Shown: piece by piece, positions 17,516 to 26,230 of the stretch
Layout of the letters: each line of letters opens with the position of its first letter
How positions within the stretch are numbered: position 1 is the first letter of the stretch
Origin: Aidingimonas halophila
GTDB lineage: Bacteria; Pseudomonadota; Gammaproteobacteria; Pseudomonadales; Halomonadaceae
Length of the DNA stretch: 64,000 nt
Assembly: GCF_900106955.1 (NCBI RefSeq)
Contig: NZ_FNNI01000010.1
Location: forward strand, 1-64,000
Direction of reading: 5' to 3'
Program-made: the position numbers and the translations under genes
The notes under the pieces: generated by a model
What the model was told of the DNA's origin: nothing
The model's database searches: none
What the model saw: only the letters and a program-made list of their open reading frames with translations

Positions 17516-18735
17516 AGACCCTGTCCCCGCTCGGCATGGCGACCCTCGGCAGCGGTGTCATTGCCATCACCTACGGACTGGCCCGCTTCGTGTTCGGGCT
17601 TTTCCTGCCCGCGATGCGCGACGAACTGACGATCTCGCCGACCATGGCGGGAGTGATCGGTGCTCTGCCCTTCCTGAGCTTCGTCTTCGCGATCCTCGCC
17701 GCCCCCTGGGTGACGCGCTACCTCGGCATTCGCCGCGCAGGAGTCGCGGCCGCCGGTCTGGCAGGGGTCGGGCTGATGACGATCGCGCAGGCACCTTCCT
17801 CGCTGGCACTGGCCACCGGCGTGCTCATCTGCGGGATCAGCACCGGGCTGTCGTCGCCGGTGATGGCGCAGGCGGTGCACCGAGTCGTGCCGCCCGGCCT
17901 GCGCGGGCGGGTCAACGCCATCATCAATGCGGGCACGAGCCTGGGGATTGCGCTCGCCATGCCCGCGGTGCTGATCTGGGCGGAGGCCTGGCGCAGCGCC
18001 TATGTCGGCTTCGCCGCCCTCGCGGCTCTGGGCGTCGTGGGGGCCCTCTGCTACCTGCCGCGGGATGAGCAGCGCGCCTCACCCTCGCGACCCAGTACGG
18101 CCGCCGTGCCGGTGAGTCGGACACAATGGCTCGCCATCGGCAGGTTGAGCGGCATGGCCGGCGTCATGGGCTGCGTGAGCGCAGCCTACTGGGTGTTTGC
18201 CCCCGATGCAGTGATCACCGCCGGGGGGCTCGCATCGAGCCAGACTGCCTGGATGTGGCTGGCGGTCGGCCTCGGGGGACTCGCGGGAGGTGGCGCCGGC
18301 GACCTTATCGCGCGCTTGGGACCGGCCCTGAGCCATGCCGCCGGCCTCACCGTGATGTCCACAGCCATTGCGCTGCTGACCGTCGATCCCGCTGACTTCG
18401 CCCTCGTCCTGACCTCCGCGGCCCTGTTCGGCGCCGGCTACATGATCCTCACCGGCTTCTACCTGGTCAGGAGCACCCAGATCATGACCCAGGCACCCGC
18501 CTTCGCCCCGGTGCTGCCGCTGCTCGCTACTTCGGTGGGCCAGGTCGCCGGCTCTCCGCTGGCCGGCTGGCTGGTCGGGGCCGAGGGCCATACCATCGCC
18601 TTCGTGCTCTTCGCCATCCTGGGCATTGCTGTCGCCTGGCTAGGGTCGTGGTGGCTGAACGAGCGAGGCGCACCGGCCGTAGACGAGGCTCGACCACTCG
18701 AAGCCGTTGATCGGGATGACCCGGCGGACCGCTAG
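17512..18735 (+). CDS. MFS transporter
   Basis: The 407-residue protein has twelve predicted membrane helices in two halves and a family-typical loop after helix 2 containing AAPWVTRYLGIRRAG. YGLARFVFGLFLPAMRDEL in helix 1 resembles the YbfB-like branch of the major facilitator superfamily. It starts inside the last codon of the TetR gene (ATGA overlap), so expression is coupled. Substrate unknown; export of a toxic compound is the common role of such pairs. Confidence 0.88.
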   Translation: MKTLSPLGMATLGSGVIAITYGLARFVFGLFLPAMRDELTISPTMAGVIGALPFLSFVFAILAAPWVTRYLGIRRAGVAAAGLAGVGLMTIAQAPSSLALATGVLICGISTGLSSPVMAQAVHRVVPPGLRGRVNAIINAGTSLGIALAMPAVLIWAEAWRSAYVGFAALAALGVVGALCYLPRDEQRASPSRPSTAAVPVSRTQWLAIGRLSGMAGVMGCVSAAYWVFAPDAVITAGGLASSQTAWMWLAVGLGGLAGGGAGDLIARLGPALSHAAGLTVMSTAIALLTVDPADFALVLTSAALFGAGYMILTGFYLVRSTQIMTQAPAFAPVLPLLATSVGQVAGSPLAGWLVGAEGHTIAFVLFAILGIAVAWLGSWWLNERGAPAVDEARPLEAVDRDDPADR

Positions 18736-18822
18736 CCATATCGAACCCACGCCACGCCTCGGACAGCTCCCCGGCGCTGGCCTTCACTGCCGATTCCGGC
18801 GAGTCAGGTGGCATGGAAGCGA

Positions 18823-18828
18823 TATACT
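18823..18828 (+). promoter_or_regulatory. -10 box of the ada-alkA gene
   Basis: TATACT lies so that transcription would begin near 18,835, after the ATG at 18,813 but before the GTG at 18,858. This supports the GTG as the start of the downstream gene. Confidence 0.5.
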
Positions 18829-18857
18829 GGAGATCACAGAGCTTCGAGGAGACCGAT

Positions 18858-20228
18858 GTGCTCGATCCGCAACGCTGCCGTCAGGCACGCCTGGCCCGGG
18901 ATGCCCGTTTCGATGGTCGCTTCTTCACTGCGGTGACGAGCACCGGTATCTACTGTCGGCCCATCTGCCCGGCCACCCCACCGCAGGAACGTAACGTCCG
19001 TTATTTCGAGAGCGCAGTGGCTGCCGCCGAGGCCGGCTTTCGCCCCTGTCTCCGGTGCCGGCCGGACAGCGCTCCCGGCTCACCCGCCTGGAAAGGCGTC
19101 GATACCACGCTGGAACGAGCACTGCGGCTGATCGATGGCGGCGCCCTACAGCAAGGCTCGCTCAGTGAACTGTGCGCACGCCTGGGGATCGGCGATCGCT
19201 ATCTGCGCCACCTGTTCCACGGTCGCTTTGGCGTGTCGCCCAAGAGCTACGCTCTCTATCAGCAGTGCTTGTTTGCCAAACAACTGCTGCACCAGACCAG
19301 TCTGCCGGTGACCGACGTGGCCTATGCCAGCGGTTTTCGCAGCCTGCGCCGCTTCAACGACGCCTTCAAGACACGCGTCGGCCTAGCACCGCGAGAACTG
19401 CGGCGTCGCGTCGGCGCCCCATCGGCCGCACTGAGTCTCGAACTCGCCTACCGCCCACCCTATGCCTGGCAGACACTACGCGACTTTTATGCCAGTCGCG
19501 CCATCGACGGTCTGGAATGGATCGACGACGATGTGTATGGACGCACCATCACCTGGGGCACGACCCAAGGCCACTTCACCGCGATACATCGCCCCGAGCG
19601 GCATGTCTTCGACGTGGCGCTGACATTGAACGACCTGGGCTCATTGGCGCCGATCGTGCGTCGCATCCGGCGCCTTCTCGACCTCGATGCCGACAGTACG
19701 CTCATCGAAGCGCACCTGGCCAAGGCCCTGCCGGATCTGCCACTGGTGGAAGGACTGCGCCTGCCAGGGATCTGGAATCCATTCGAAGCCGGGGTGAGGG
19801 CGATTCTCGGCCAGCAGGTTTCGGTGACCGCCGCCCGGGGGTTAACCACCAGGCTGGTCGCCGAACTCGGCGAAACCGCCGGTGATATCGATGGCAAGCC
19901 TTGCCGACACTTTCCGGAGCCAGCCACCATCGCCGCCAGCCCTCTCGACTTTCTCGGCATGCCTGACACCCGTCGCCAGACGCTACAGCGCTTTGCTGCC
20001 TGGTACGCCGGTGCCGAGGCCAACGACGACACTCATGCCTGGACGGCCCTCAAAGGCATCGGCCAATGGACCGCCGACTATGCCGCCATGCGTGGCCATT
20101 CGCACCCGGATATCTGGCTCGCCGGCGACCTGGGCATCCAGAAAGCCCTGCCTGCCCTGCACAACGCCGATCCACAGTGCGCCGCTCCCTGGCGCAGCTA
20201 TCTCACCTTGCAACTATGGAGCCACTGA
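18858..20228 (+). CDS. Ada-AlkA fusion: methyl-phosphotriester sensor and 3-methyladenine glycosylase
   Basis: The 456-residue protein joins an Ada N-terminal zinc domain (YCRPICPA and CLRCRPD supply the four cysteines, one being the methyl acceptor), an AraC-type HTH ([31 protein letters not shown]), and an AlkA glycosylase (AlkA_N, then the helix-hairpin-helix [14 protein letters not shown] with catalytic aspartate in [11 protein letters not shown]). It should sense methylated DNA, activate its own operon and excise alkylated bases. The GTG start has CGAGGAG six bases upstream; an ATG 45 bases earlier lies upstream of the likely transcription start. The methyltransferase gene follows after one base. 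Confidence 0.92.
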   Translation: MLDPQRCRQARLARDARFDGRFFTAVTSTGIYCRPICPATPPQERNVRYFESAVAAAEAGFRPCLRCRPDSAPGSPAWKGVDTTLERALRLIDGGALQQGSLSELCARLGIGDRYLRHLFHGRFGVSPKSYALYQQCLFAKQLLHQTSLPVTDVAYASGFRSLRRFNDAFKTRVGLAPRELRRRVGAPSAALSLELAYRPPYAWQTLRDFYASRAIDGLEWIDDDVYGRTITWGTTQGHFTAIHRPERHVFDVALTLNDLGSLAPIVRRIRRLLDLDADSTLIEAHLAKALPDLPLVEGLRLPGIWNPFEAGVRAILGQQVSVTAARGLTTRLVAELGETAGDIDGKPCRHFPEPATIAASPLDFLGMPDTRRQTLQRFAAWYAGAEANDDTHAWTALKGIGQWTADYAAMRGHSHPDIWLAGDLGIQKALPALHNADPQCAAPWRSYLTLQLWSH

Positions 20229-20229
20229 G

Positions 20230-20754
20230 ATGTCTTCACTCGACGCACTCGACTATTACCTCCCCGCCGACGACGAACCGCTTGGCCCGATCCGTCTGCG
20301 CGCCAACGAGCACGGCCTCACCGAGATCGCTTTCGTCACGGCCGACGACGAACCGCCCAGGCCCAACCCGCATACCCGGCGCGGCCAACAGCAGTTGGCG
20401 GAGTACTTTGCCGGCCAGCGGCAATCGTTCGACCTGCCCCTGGCTCCTCAGGGCACGCCCTTCCAGCAGCGCGTCTGGCAGGCATTGCTCAGCATTCCTT
20501 TCGGGAGTACCGCCAGTTACGCCGAGATCGCCGCACATCTCGACGATCCCAAGGCGGTACGGGCAGTGGGAGCGGCCAACGGACGCAATCCACTGGCCAT
20601 CGTGGTGCCCTGCCACAGGGTGATCGGCAGCGACGGCAGCCTGACCGGCTATGCCGGCGGTCTGGAGCGCAAGCGCTGGTTACTGGCGTTCGAGGCAGGT
20701 GAAATGCCTTTCAGATTGGACCTGGCCGACCCTGCCTCGCTTCACGACACTTGA
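20230..20754 (+). CDS. ogt: methylated-DNA-protein-cysteine methyltransferase (Ogt/MGMT)
   Basis: The 174-residue protein has the methyltransferase active site VVPCHRVIG with the acceptor cysteine, preceded by the DNA-binding helix region [11 protein letters not shown] and [10 protein letters not shown]. It transfers alkyl groups from O6-alkylguanine or O4-alkylthymine to itself. It starts one base after the Ada-AlkA stop, so the pair is a compact alkylation-repair operon. The open frame extends further upstream but homology begins at [10 protein letters not shown]. Confidence 0.93.
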   Translation: MSSLDALDYYLPADDEPLGPIRLRANEHGLTEIAFVTADDEPPRPNPHTRRGQQQLAEYFAGQRQSFDLPLAPQGTPFQQRVWQALLSIPFGSTASYAEIAAHLDDPKAVRAVGAANGRNPLAIVVPCHRVIGSDGSLTGYAGGLERKRWLLAFEAGEMPFRLDLADPASLHDT

Positions 20755-20948
20755 GGCTGGCCAGCGGCGCCGGCGCCGAAGTGCGTGAAGCACTGGGCAC
20801 CGCGGTGTTCGCCGGCATGATCGGCGTGACCCTGTTCGGACTCTTCCTCACGCCGGTGTTCTACGTGGCGCTGCGCAAACTGGTCGAGCGTGGCCACCGC
20901 GAGCCGCAGGCAAGCGACCAGCCGGCAGGAAGCGAGTACAAGGCGTGA
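20754..20948 (+). pseudogene. C-terminal scar of an RND efflux permease
   Basis: About 64 codons match the last part of AcrB/MexF-type pumps: LASGAGAEVREALGTAVFAG, then GVTLFGLFLTPVFYV, the final membrane helix, and a polar tail. The remaining roughly 1,000 codons are missing. The fragment begins right at the end of ogt, so a deletion probably joined the two. It cannot make a functional pump. Confidence 0.8.
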
Positions 20949-21120
20949 GCGGCTGCCGAAAGCGCTGGCATCGACTTATCCCGATGCCGATATCGAGCAT
21001 GACATGAAATGTACATGAACGTGCGTCGTTTGACTGGATACAACATAGCAATTATGTCCAAGCATCAGGCGGTCGATCCGGCCTATGCTGTGCAAAGTCA
21101 ACAGGCAGGAGAAACGCGGC

Positions 21121-21954
21121 ATGACGGAACAGTCGAGCCGGTTTCGGTTCACCAAGAGCCCCCATGTACCGGCACTGACAGTGCTTCAGGCAGCGATGCA
21201 CGATTTCAGCTATGATCGCCACGCCCATGAAGAGTATGCCTTCGGTGTCACGCTGGCGGGACGCCAGGACTTCTTCAGCGGCGGTGAGTTTCATCGCAGC
21301 CCGCCCGGCAACGTGATTCTGTTCAACCCCGAAGAGGTTCACGACGGCCAGCCAGGCGGCGGAGAGACACTGGACTATGTCATGGTCTACGCACACCCGC
21401 GACAACTGGAAGCGCTGTTCGCCGACGCCCTCGGCCATGAGGCGGCGACCGATTTCCGCATCAACGAGACGTTGATTCAGGACCCGGTCCTGCGCCGGGA
21501 CATCCTGGAACTGGTGCGCCTGGTCACGACCCAGGTCGGCAGTTGCATTGACCAGGAAAACGCTCTCTACCGGCTCATTGCGCGATCCGTTCAACTCGCC
21601 GGCGCCTTACAACCGAACCACGTCGCCAGCCGACCCGATACCCTGCTCGGCTTCGCCAGGGAGTACATCCACTCCCACCTCAGCGAGGATGTCTCGCTGG
21701 ACGACATCAGCCAGGCGGCCCACCTCTCGAAATACCATTTCCTGAGGCTGTTTCGCCGGCAGTTCGGCATGACCCCACACCAGTATGTGATCAATTGTCG
21801 GGTCAATGCCGCGCGTGCGGCACTGGACGCCGGCACATCGCTCAATGAGGTTGCCTTCCAGTATGGCTTTGCCGATCTCAGCCATTTCAACCGGCGTTTC
21901 AAGCGCATCTATGGCATGACACCCCGCCAGTATCAGAGCCATATCACCACCTGA
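21121..21954 (+). CDS. AraC-family regulator
   Basis: The 277-residue protein has an N-terminal cupin-like sensing domain (HDFSYDRHAHEEYAFGV, with metal-type histidines) and a C-terminal AraC double HTH (VSLDDISQAAHLSKYHFLRL, then FGFADLSHFNRRFKRIYGM-like). I chose the ATG at 21,121 because AGGAGA lies nine bases upstream. A LysE exporter gene starts 14 bases after it, a common pairing in which the regulator controls amino-acid export. Confidence 0.9.
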   Translation: MTEQSSRFRFTKSPHVPALTVLQAAMHDFSYDRHAHEEYAFGVTLAGRQDFFSGGEFHRSPPGNVILFNPEEVHDGQPGGGETLDYVMVYAHPRQLEALFADALGHEAATDFRINETLIQDPVLRRDILELVRLVTTQVGSCIDQENALYRLIARSVQLAGALQPNHVASRPDTLLGFAREYIHSHLSEDVSLDDISQAAHLSKYHFLRLFRRQFGMTPHQYVINCRVNAARAALDAGTSLNEVAFQYGFADLSHFNRRFKRIYGMTPRQYQSHITT

Positions 21955-21968
21955 GCCGAGGTCTCTCC

Positions 21969-22574
21969 ATGTTGGGAATCGTCGCCTATGCCCTGGGCGT
22001 CATGTACACGCCTGGGCCGGTAAATTTTCTGGGCCTGACCGCCGGACTCAACGGGCAAGCCAGAGCGTCACTGGGGTTCTGCCTCGGCGTCGGCACGGCC
22101 ATGCTGGTGTTATTCCTGGGGTTCGGCTGGGCCGGTGCCGCCTGGGTGCAGGGCGATATACTGGCGGTGATCGGCGCACTGGGCTGCGGCTACATCCTCT
22201 ATCTCGCCGTTCGCATTGCCCGAACCCGCATTGATCTGGGCAACGTTGATCATGCCCCGCGCGTCCTGCGCTTTCGCGATGGCCTGATCATGCAACTGTT
22301 CAATCCCAAGGGCGTGGTCGCCACGCTACCGATCGCCACGATCCAGTTTCCCGCCGAAGGCATCCACGGTATCCCCCTGGTGATCTGGTCACTCGGGCTG
22401 GCCGCATTAGCCATCGGCGCGCCGGGAAGCTATGCGATGCTGGGCAACCTGGTCGGAAGCCGAATCAGGAACCCCCGATGGTTCAGATATTTCAACCTGA
22501 CTATGGCGGCACTGCTCGCCGGAGTGGCGATATCGATCGGCTATGAGCACGTCTGGTTGCCGTTCATGTCTTGA
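21969..22574 (+). CDS. LysE-family amino-acid exporter
   Basis: The 201-residue membrane protein has five to six helices and the LysE/RhtB start YTPGPVNFLGL, where the proline pair in helix 1 is diagnostic. The loop FRDGLIMQLFNPKGVVA is the second family signature. It sits in the inner membrane and exports amino acids or related metabolites. It is co-transcribed with the AraC gene. The left end of the cassette-like array begins about 130 bp downstream. Confidence 0.9.
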   Translation: MLGIVAYALGVMYTPGPVNFLGLTAGLNGQARASLGFCLGVGTAMLVLFLGFGWAGAAWVQGDILAVIGALGCGYILYLAVRIARTRIDLGNVDHAPRVLRFRDGLIMQLFNPKGVVATLPIATIQFPAEGIHGIPLVIWSLGLAALAIGAPGSYAMLGNLVGSRIRNPRWFRYFNLTMAALLAGVAISIGYEHVWLPFMS

Positions 22575-22706
22575 AGGCGGCAAGGCCGGAGCGTCATTTC
22601 AGGACTGACAGCACGGCGCTCACGCGATCATTCATTGACTGACTGGTGAGAGCCCCAAAGCTTCGGTCAACCCGGATGCGCCACTGATCGTTTCTTGGAA
22701 ATGATT

Positions 22707-22773
22707 GCATAACGCCTACAGCATGCGCGCCCTTGTAATGGAAGGGGCGTCGCCGTGCCTGCACCGATTATGC
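22707..22773 (-). repeat. attC-like palindrome at the end of the VOC cassette
   Basis: GCATAAC at one end and ATTATGC at the other frame a 67-bp imperfect palindrome: CAGCATGCGCGCCCTT pairs with AAGGGGCGTCGCCGTGCCTG with a few unpaired bases around a short loop. The VOC stop codon lies in the right end. Unpaired bases on one side of an otherwise palindromic stem are typical of integron attC sites. Confidence 0.6.
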
Positions 22774-23157
22774 ATTTAGCACCTGAACAAGCACTAACTT
22801 GTTTCCATATAAGTCTGAGAAATGGGCGGATATTGCACCTTCAACCGTTATCGGCTTCTCCAAGAATCGAACGCCCGCTTCTTGGAGTCGATCAAACTCA
22901 TCGTAAAAGCTATCAGTATAGAGAACTCCGATAGGCTGATCGCCCGTTTGTTGACCAACAGCAGCTACATCTCTTTCGGTTTCAGCTTTCAAAAGCCAGA
23001 CACCTACATCCTTTCGGCTTGGAAAGGTCAAATGGATGAAGCGACGCTCCCCCGCCTCAACATCCGTCGACAGCTCTAGGCCAAGCTTTTCAACATAAAA
23101 ATTGAGCGCATCCTCATAATCTTCGACAAGAATGACCATCCTTCCAAAAGAGACCAT
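22768..23157 (-). CDS. VOC/glyoxalase-superfamily protein (cassette gene)
   Basis: The 129-residue protein is a vicinal-oxygen-chelate fold: GRMVILVEDYEDALNFYVEK opens the first beta-alpha-beta module, and HFSDLYGNKLVLVQ closes the second with a metal-type acidic pattern. Substrate unknown; relatives act in glyoxalase or antibiotic-resistance-like reactions. I chose the ATG at 23,157 because AAAGGAG lies upstream and homology begins there; the longer open frame runs through the neighbouring palindrome. It is visibly less GC-rich than the LysE gene and lies between two attC-like palindromes. Confidence 0.85.
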   Translation of the reverse strand: MVSFGRMVILVEDYEDALNFYVEKLGLELSTDVEAGERRFIHLTFPSRKDVGVWLLKAETERDVAAVGQQTGDQPIGVLYTDSFYDEFDRLQEAGVRFLEKPITVEGAISAHFSDLYGNKLVLVQVLNA

Positions 23158-23184
23158 GACTTCTCCTTTCAAGTCTCTATATTT

Positions 23185-23323
23185 GCATAATCGGGATAGA
23201 GGGACGCCTCCCGGATCAGTCGCTGCCGGATACCCGGCCAGTGCTGGCACAGATACGCCGGTCGCCCGGCATTCAGTCCTTTCTCTAGACAACGGTTCAG
23301 GTGTCTGCTGCAGCGCATTATTC
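23185..23323 (-). repeat. attC-like palindrome at the end of the 5'-nucleotidase cassette
   Basis: This 139-bp element runs from GCATAAT to ATTATTC and carries the nucleotidase stop codon in its right end. The centre pairs GCCGGATACCCGG with CCGGTCGCCCGGC, and TAGAG/CTCTA arms lie further out. It is long for an attC but within the known range. Its left end sits 28 bases before the VOC start, as expected for tandem cassettes. Confidence 0.5.
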
Positions 23324-24250
23324 GACCGACTCGTTCGCCAAGCCGAAGGGGATATGCACCATAGGAATGCTTCCACCTTCGGACTCCAAATGGGTTCGTT
23401 GATCATCAAAGAATATATGGGGTTTCAGTACCTTCAATATTCGGTCTTTCTGCATGCCACCGAGAAAGAAGACCTCATTTGCGCTGACACCCCAGTGTTC
23501 CAGTGTCGTCACGACACGCTCATGCGAAGGCGCATTTCTTGCCGTGACAATCGCAGTTCGGAGAATGCGTTGGTAGCCGGGATCTTTTTGAACGGCACGA
23601 TCCTCCAGGTTCTGCATGAATGCCAGCTTTTGAAAAAGGTCAGCCAAGGGGCCAGGGCTATGCGGGATGTGCGATCTTGAGCTTTCATGCTCATGGAAAT
23701 CATCAAGCTCGCCCTCTTTATAGACACGTTCAGAGGCGTCATCCGCGATAACACCATCGAAATCGAATGCAACCCGCAGTTCTGAATCCGCTATGTCATC
23801 GACAACATCGGTTGGCAAGACCGTCCCAGCCGGGTACCCGTAATCAATTGCCTGCGATACGTCCGCCTCATTTGCGGAGAGAAACAGGGACGCATTGAAG
23901 GCCGGGATGTAGGAGTACGGTGACTTACCTTCTAGAAATGCAGCGCGCGATATATCGAGTCCATGATGAACAATCGAACGGAATACCCGTTTGCCCGTTA
24001 TGGCCGAATTCCGGGAAAGAAGGACCACTTCCACAGGCCGCTCTTCGCTGAAACGTTCGTTGATATCAAGAAAGCGTCGAACGAAGGGAAACGCGACACC
24101 TTTGTCAAGAGGCTCATCTAAATGCGCCTCTTGATGCTCTCGGTACGCCTTAGGGCCCTCTTCCCGGAAGACCCGGTCCGACGCGCGCAGATCAAAAAGC
24201 GCGCTAGAGGCGACAGCAATTACGAATTTTCGGTCAATCGGATATGGCAT
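23318..24250 (-). CDS. 5'-nucleotidase, cytosolic cN-I-like family (cassette gene)
   Basis: The 310-residue protein resembles cytosolic 5'-nucleotidase I-like proteins. It has an N-terminal RKFVIAVASSALFDL strand, VVLLSRNSA, and a HAD-type loop VAFDFDGVIADDASE near residue 180 with the two catalytic aspartates, followed later by IVTARNAPSHERV and IFFDDQRTHLE (acidic metal site). It should dephosphorylate nucleoside monophosphates in the cytosol. Enzymes of this size are unusual but known as cassette cargo. Start chosen at MPYPIDRKF, where homology begins. Confidence 0.8.
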   Translation of the reverse strand: MPYPIDRKFVIAVASSALFDLRASDRVFREEGPKAYREHQEAHLDEPLDKGVAFPFVRRFLDINERFSEERPVEVVLLSRNSAITGKRVFRSIVHHGLDISRAAFLEGKSPYSYIPAFNASLFLSANEADVSQAIDYGYPAGTVLPTDVVDDIADSELRVAFDFDGVIADDASERVYKEGELDDFHEHESSRSHIPHSPGPLADLFQKLAFMQNLEDRAVQKDPGYQRILRTAIVTARNAPSHERVVTTLEHWGVSANEVFFLGGMQKDRILKVLKPHIFFDDQRTHLESEGGSIPMVHIPFGLANESVE

Positions 24251-24285
24251 TTCTATCTCGGTCCGTCGAAACGCGGAGGTTTGCG

Positions 24286-24343
24286 GCAATTTAGGAGCCG
24301 CGCAGCAGTGTAAGAATTGTCCGGCAACAGCGGCTGGTTATGC
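24286..24343 (-). repeat. attC-like palindrome following the GFA cassette
   Basis: The left arm GCAATTTAGGAGCCGC pairs with GCGGCTGGTTATGC around a central loop; the right end is GTTATGC, a consensus-like core. Length is 58 bp, the classic size. The left end lies 35 bases before the nucleotidase start. The left core is poorly conserved and the GFA stop codon lies about 55 bases outside the palindrome. Confidence 0.5.
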
Positions 24344-24398
24344 ATTATTCGTGCTTCTCGAACGGAGGCGGCTTGCGGAACGCAACTTGATTGACTGG

Positions 24399-24800
24399 TT
24401 AAATGTCGTCACGCCATTCTCTATGCTTGCGTACCCTCTCGTACTCAAGCCATGGTGCGTCATGCGAAACCCAAATATGAGCCTCTGGCCTCAATTCAGG
24501 ATCACCGTCCAGAGTAGCTACGCGAACGATTACATGTGGCTGCGCCGGCCTCTCTGCCACTAAATGAGAACCACAGCGTTTGCAAAAATGACGCAATTTC
24601 CCAGGCGAGGATTCGAACGTAGAAATGAAACTCGCGCCCTTAAGCCAACGGAAATTCTCGCGCTTTACGCCAGCCGTAGAGGCAAACTGAGCCGCGTGGG
24701 CTTTACGACAAGTTTGGCAGTGGCAATGCACAATGGGCATATCCACAGAGTCTATTTCGTAACTTATCTCGCCACACAAACAGCTTCCCTTCAGCCCCAT
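24399..24800 (-). CDS. GFA-family zinc protein (cassette gene)
   Basis: The 133-residue protein is a GFA/CENP-V-type zinc-binding domain: GSCLCGEISYE, HCHCQTCRKAHAA and FCKRCGSHL supply the seven conserved cysteines. Relatives were first described as glutathione-dependent formaldehyde-activating enzymes, but most have unproven roles. Start chosen at MGLKGSCLCG, with AAGGAG upstream. This family is frequent in integron cassettes. Confidence 0.88.
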   Translation of the reverse strand: MGLKGSCLCGEISYEIDSVDMPIVHCHCQTCRKAHAAQFASTAGVKRENFRWLKGASFISTFESSPGKLRHFCKRCGSHLVAERPAQPHVIVRVATLDGDPELRPEAHIWVSHDAPWLEYERVRKHREWRDDI

Positions 24801-24829
24801 AGAGGGATCTCCTTCCATACATTTAATTG

Positions 24830-25015
24830 TTAAGCATTTTTACACCGTGCGGAGCATGGCAGATAAATGCCTGTTGGGCTAAGCCGCCCATCAGGCTCCG
24901 ATACCACAGCTTCTATAGGGTATTGTATTGGCCGACGTGCAGCCTGAGGCATCCGGTCGCGAGGGTACAGGCCTGTGATGTCGCGTTCGGGCCGTGAGAT
25001 TGACCATGTTTTCAC
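24830..25015 (-). CDS. small hypothetical ORF inside the cassette array
   Basis: A 61-codon frame starts with GTG 14 bases after an attC-like end, with GAAGAGG upstream, and its TAA stop lies in GCTTAAC, a perfect RYYYAAC core. The protein, rich in Arg and Pro, has no recognisable motif. A second core-like GTTGGGC lies inside it (24,873-24,879). It may be a tiny cassette gene or simply palindrome remnants being read by chance. Confidence 0.3.
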   Translation of the reverse strand: MKTWSISRPERDITGLYPRDRMPQAARRPIQYPIEAVVSEPDGRLSPTGIYLPCSARCKNA

Positions 25016-25028
25016 CCCTCTTCGAACC

Positions 25029-25087
25029 GTCCAACGCCGAAGCGCACCGGTGACTTTAACGTATCGAAGCGGAGCGCCCGGTTAGCT
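25029..25087 (-). repeat. attC-like palindrome at the end of the toxin-antitoxin cassette
   Basis: GTCCAAC, a perfect RYYYAAC core, and GTTAGCT, a near GTTRRRY core, bound a 59-bp element, the exact size of the classic 59-base element. The arms (AACGCCGAAGCGC... and ...GGAGCGCCCGGTT) are imperfectly complementary. The toxin stop codon is inside the right end. Confidence 0.6.
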
Positions 25088-25384
25088 GTCCCCAAGCATG
25101 TACGCACGAAGCTGCCGCTCCTCTCGCATGACATAGAGGACGAGAACCCGACTGACATCCTCACGATAAAAAATGCGACACGGTGGAACCACTAACTCCC
25201 TGTATACCGAATCAGGAAGCTCTGGGGGAATCCGTCCGGATTGGGGGAAGTCTTCCAAACGCTCGGTCGTATCGCAAACTTCCTGGACCAGATGACTTGC
25301 GGCAGAAGGATTATCCAGAGCAATGTACTCAGCGATGGCATCCAGTTCCTGAAGGGCGGACTCCGTCCAGATTACTTCAGCCAT
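25082..25384 (-). CDS. RelE/ParE-family toxin
   Basis: The 100-residue protein has the RelE/ParE start VIWTESALQELDAIAEYI, the middle RLEDFPQSGRIPPEL, and the end RIFYREDVSRVLVLYVMREE, the basic/hydrophobic core of the fold. Such toxins cleave ribosome-bound mRNA or poison gyrase. It overlaps the upstream antitoxin gene by 13 bases. Toxin-antitoxin pairs are common in integron arrays, where they are thought to stabilise the array. Confidence 0.9.
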   Translation of the reverse strand: MAEVIWTESALQELDAIAEYIALDNPSAASHLVQEVCDTTERLEDFPQSGRIPPELPDSVYRELVVPPCRIFYREDVSRVLVLYVMREERQLRAYMLGDS

Positions 25385-25629
25385 TTACTCATTTTCTCCC
25401 TGGCCTCACTTTGGCTGTACGTTCTTCCCTCGAGTACAGCACGCTCTCCCCTTGAGAGCCCCTCAAGCAGCTCAAGTCGGCGCTGCATGAACTCATAATC
25501 CTGCACATCGACAAGGTATGCGGATGGCTGACCATGCTCCGTGATCAGTATCGGCTCTTTAGACAAGTGCAGATCTGCCAGAATCTTTGTTGCTTGACGC
25601 TTAAGGTTCGTAACAAGCTCGACTTTCAT
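25372..25629 (-). CDS. Phd/YefM-family antitoxin
   Basis: The 85-residue protein has the Phd/YefM N-terminal DNA-binding fold (VTNLKRQATKILADLH, then EPILITEHGQPSAYLVDV) and a disordered, charged C-terminal tail that should wrap the toxin. The gene precedes the toxin and overlaps it, the usual order. Direct repeats of TAGTGACACTATAGTATCAC just upstream (25,648-25,672) may be its autoregulatory operator. Confidence 0.9.
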   Translation of the reverse strand: MKVELVTNLKRQATKILADLHLSKEPILITEHGQPSAYLVDVQDYEFMQRRLELLEGLSRGERAVLEGRTYSQSEAREKMSKWLK

Positions 25630-25692
25630 GGACTCACCCTGAATCGGACTAATAGTGACACTATAGTATCACTTTTCTGGTGAGGCAATCAT

Positions 25693-25746
25693 AGCTAACG
25701 TTTGAGCTGAGGCGAAGGGTTAGGCGTCACTTGGATCGGGTTAAGA
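25693..25746 (-). repeat. attC-like palindrome at the end of the SnoaL-like cassette
   Basis: AGCTAAC and GTTAAGA bound a 54-bp element with an inner GTTAGGC. GAGCTGAGGCG roughly pairs with GGCGTCACTTG with unpaired bases. The stop codon of the SnoaL-like gene is in the right core. Confidence 0.5.
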
Positions 25747-26133
25747 TAGTAGTTGAGCTTCGATTGCAGCCTTGTCAATGACTGACCAGACTTGGGCGAT
25801 TCTCCGGTCAAGGAACTCATAGAAGACGTTCTCGGCAAACGAGACCTTCACTCCGTTAACGTCGAGGTTGAGGAATTTCTCTCTTGGCGTGCAGTTGAAG
25901 CGCAGCCGGCTTGCTACGTACGGTGGCTCGGCAACTAGCAACTCAATGTTGAAGTGCAGGTCGGGAATATCGGTGAAGTCTCTCTCCAGCATTTCGCGAT
26001 AGCCTGTCACCCCAATTTGATTGCCGTTATGCCTCACTTCTTCATGAACGAAACGCCCCAAAGTCGACCAATCTTGCTCATTTAGACAGGCAATGTAGTC
26101 CCGGTAGACGCTCGCTAGTTCGGATTTGGTCAT
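25741..26133 (-). CDS. SnoaL-like/ester-cyclase-type protein (cassette gene)
   Basis: The 130-residue protein has the NTF2-like fold typical of SnoaL-type cyclases: ASVYRDYIACLNEQDW at the start, then HEEVRHNGNQIG, the conserved FTDIPDLHFNIE strand, and FAENVFYEFLDRRIAQVWSV at the end. Substrate is unknown. I chose the ATG at 26,133 with AAAGGG upstream. Such proteins are common cassette cargo. Confidence 0.82.
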   Translation of the reverse strand: MTKSELASVYRDYIACLNEQDWSTLGRFVHEEVRHNGNQIGVTGYREMLERDFTDIPDLHFNIELLVAEPPYVASRLRFNCTPREKFLNLDVNGVKVSFAENVFYEFLDRRIAQVWSVIDKAAIEAQLLS

Positions 26134-26230
26134 CGGTGACCCTTTCTGTACCGCGAAGGTGCGGATGCGCGTTGTGGGTGCCCAAGAGTAAGCAGTGGAC
26201 GCCATTGATGGAAGTGAGCTTGCGCGTGAT

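Noticed and set aside
23158-23409. 84-codon 5' extension of the VOC gene
   Set aside because: It reads through the attC-like palindrome; a strong ribosome binding site and the start of homology are at 23,157.
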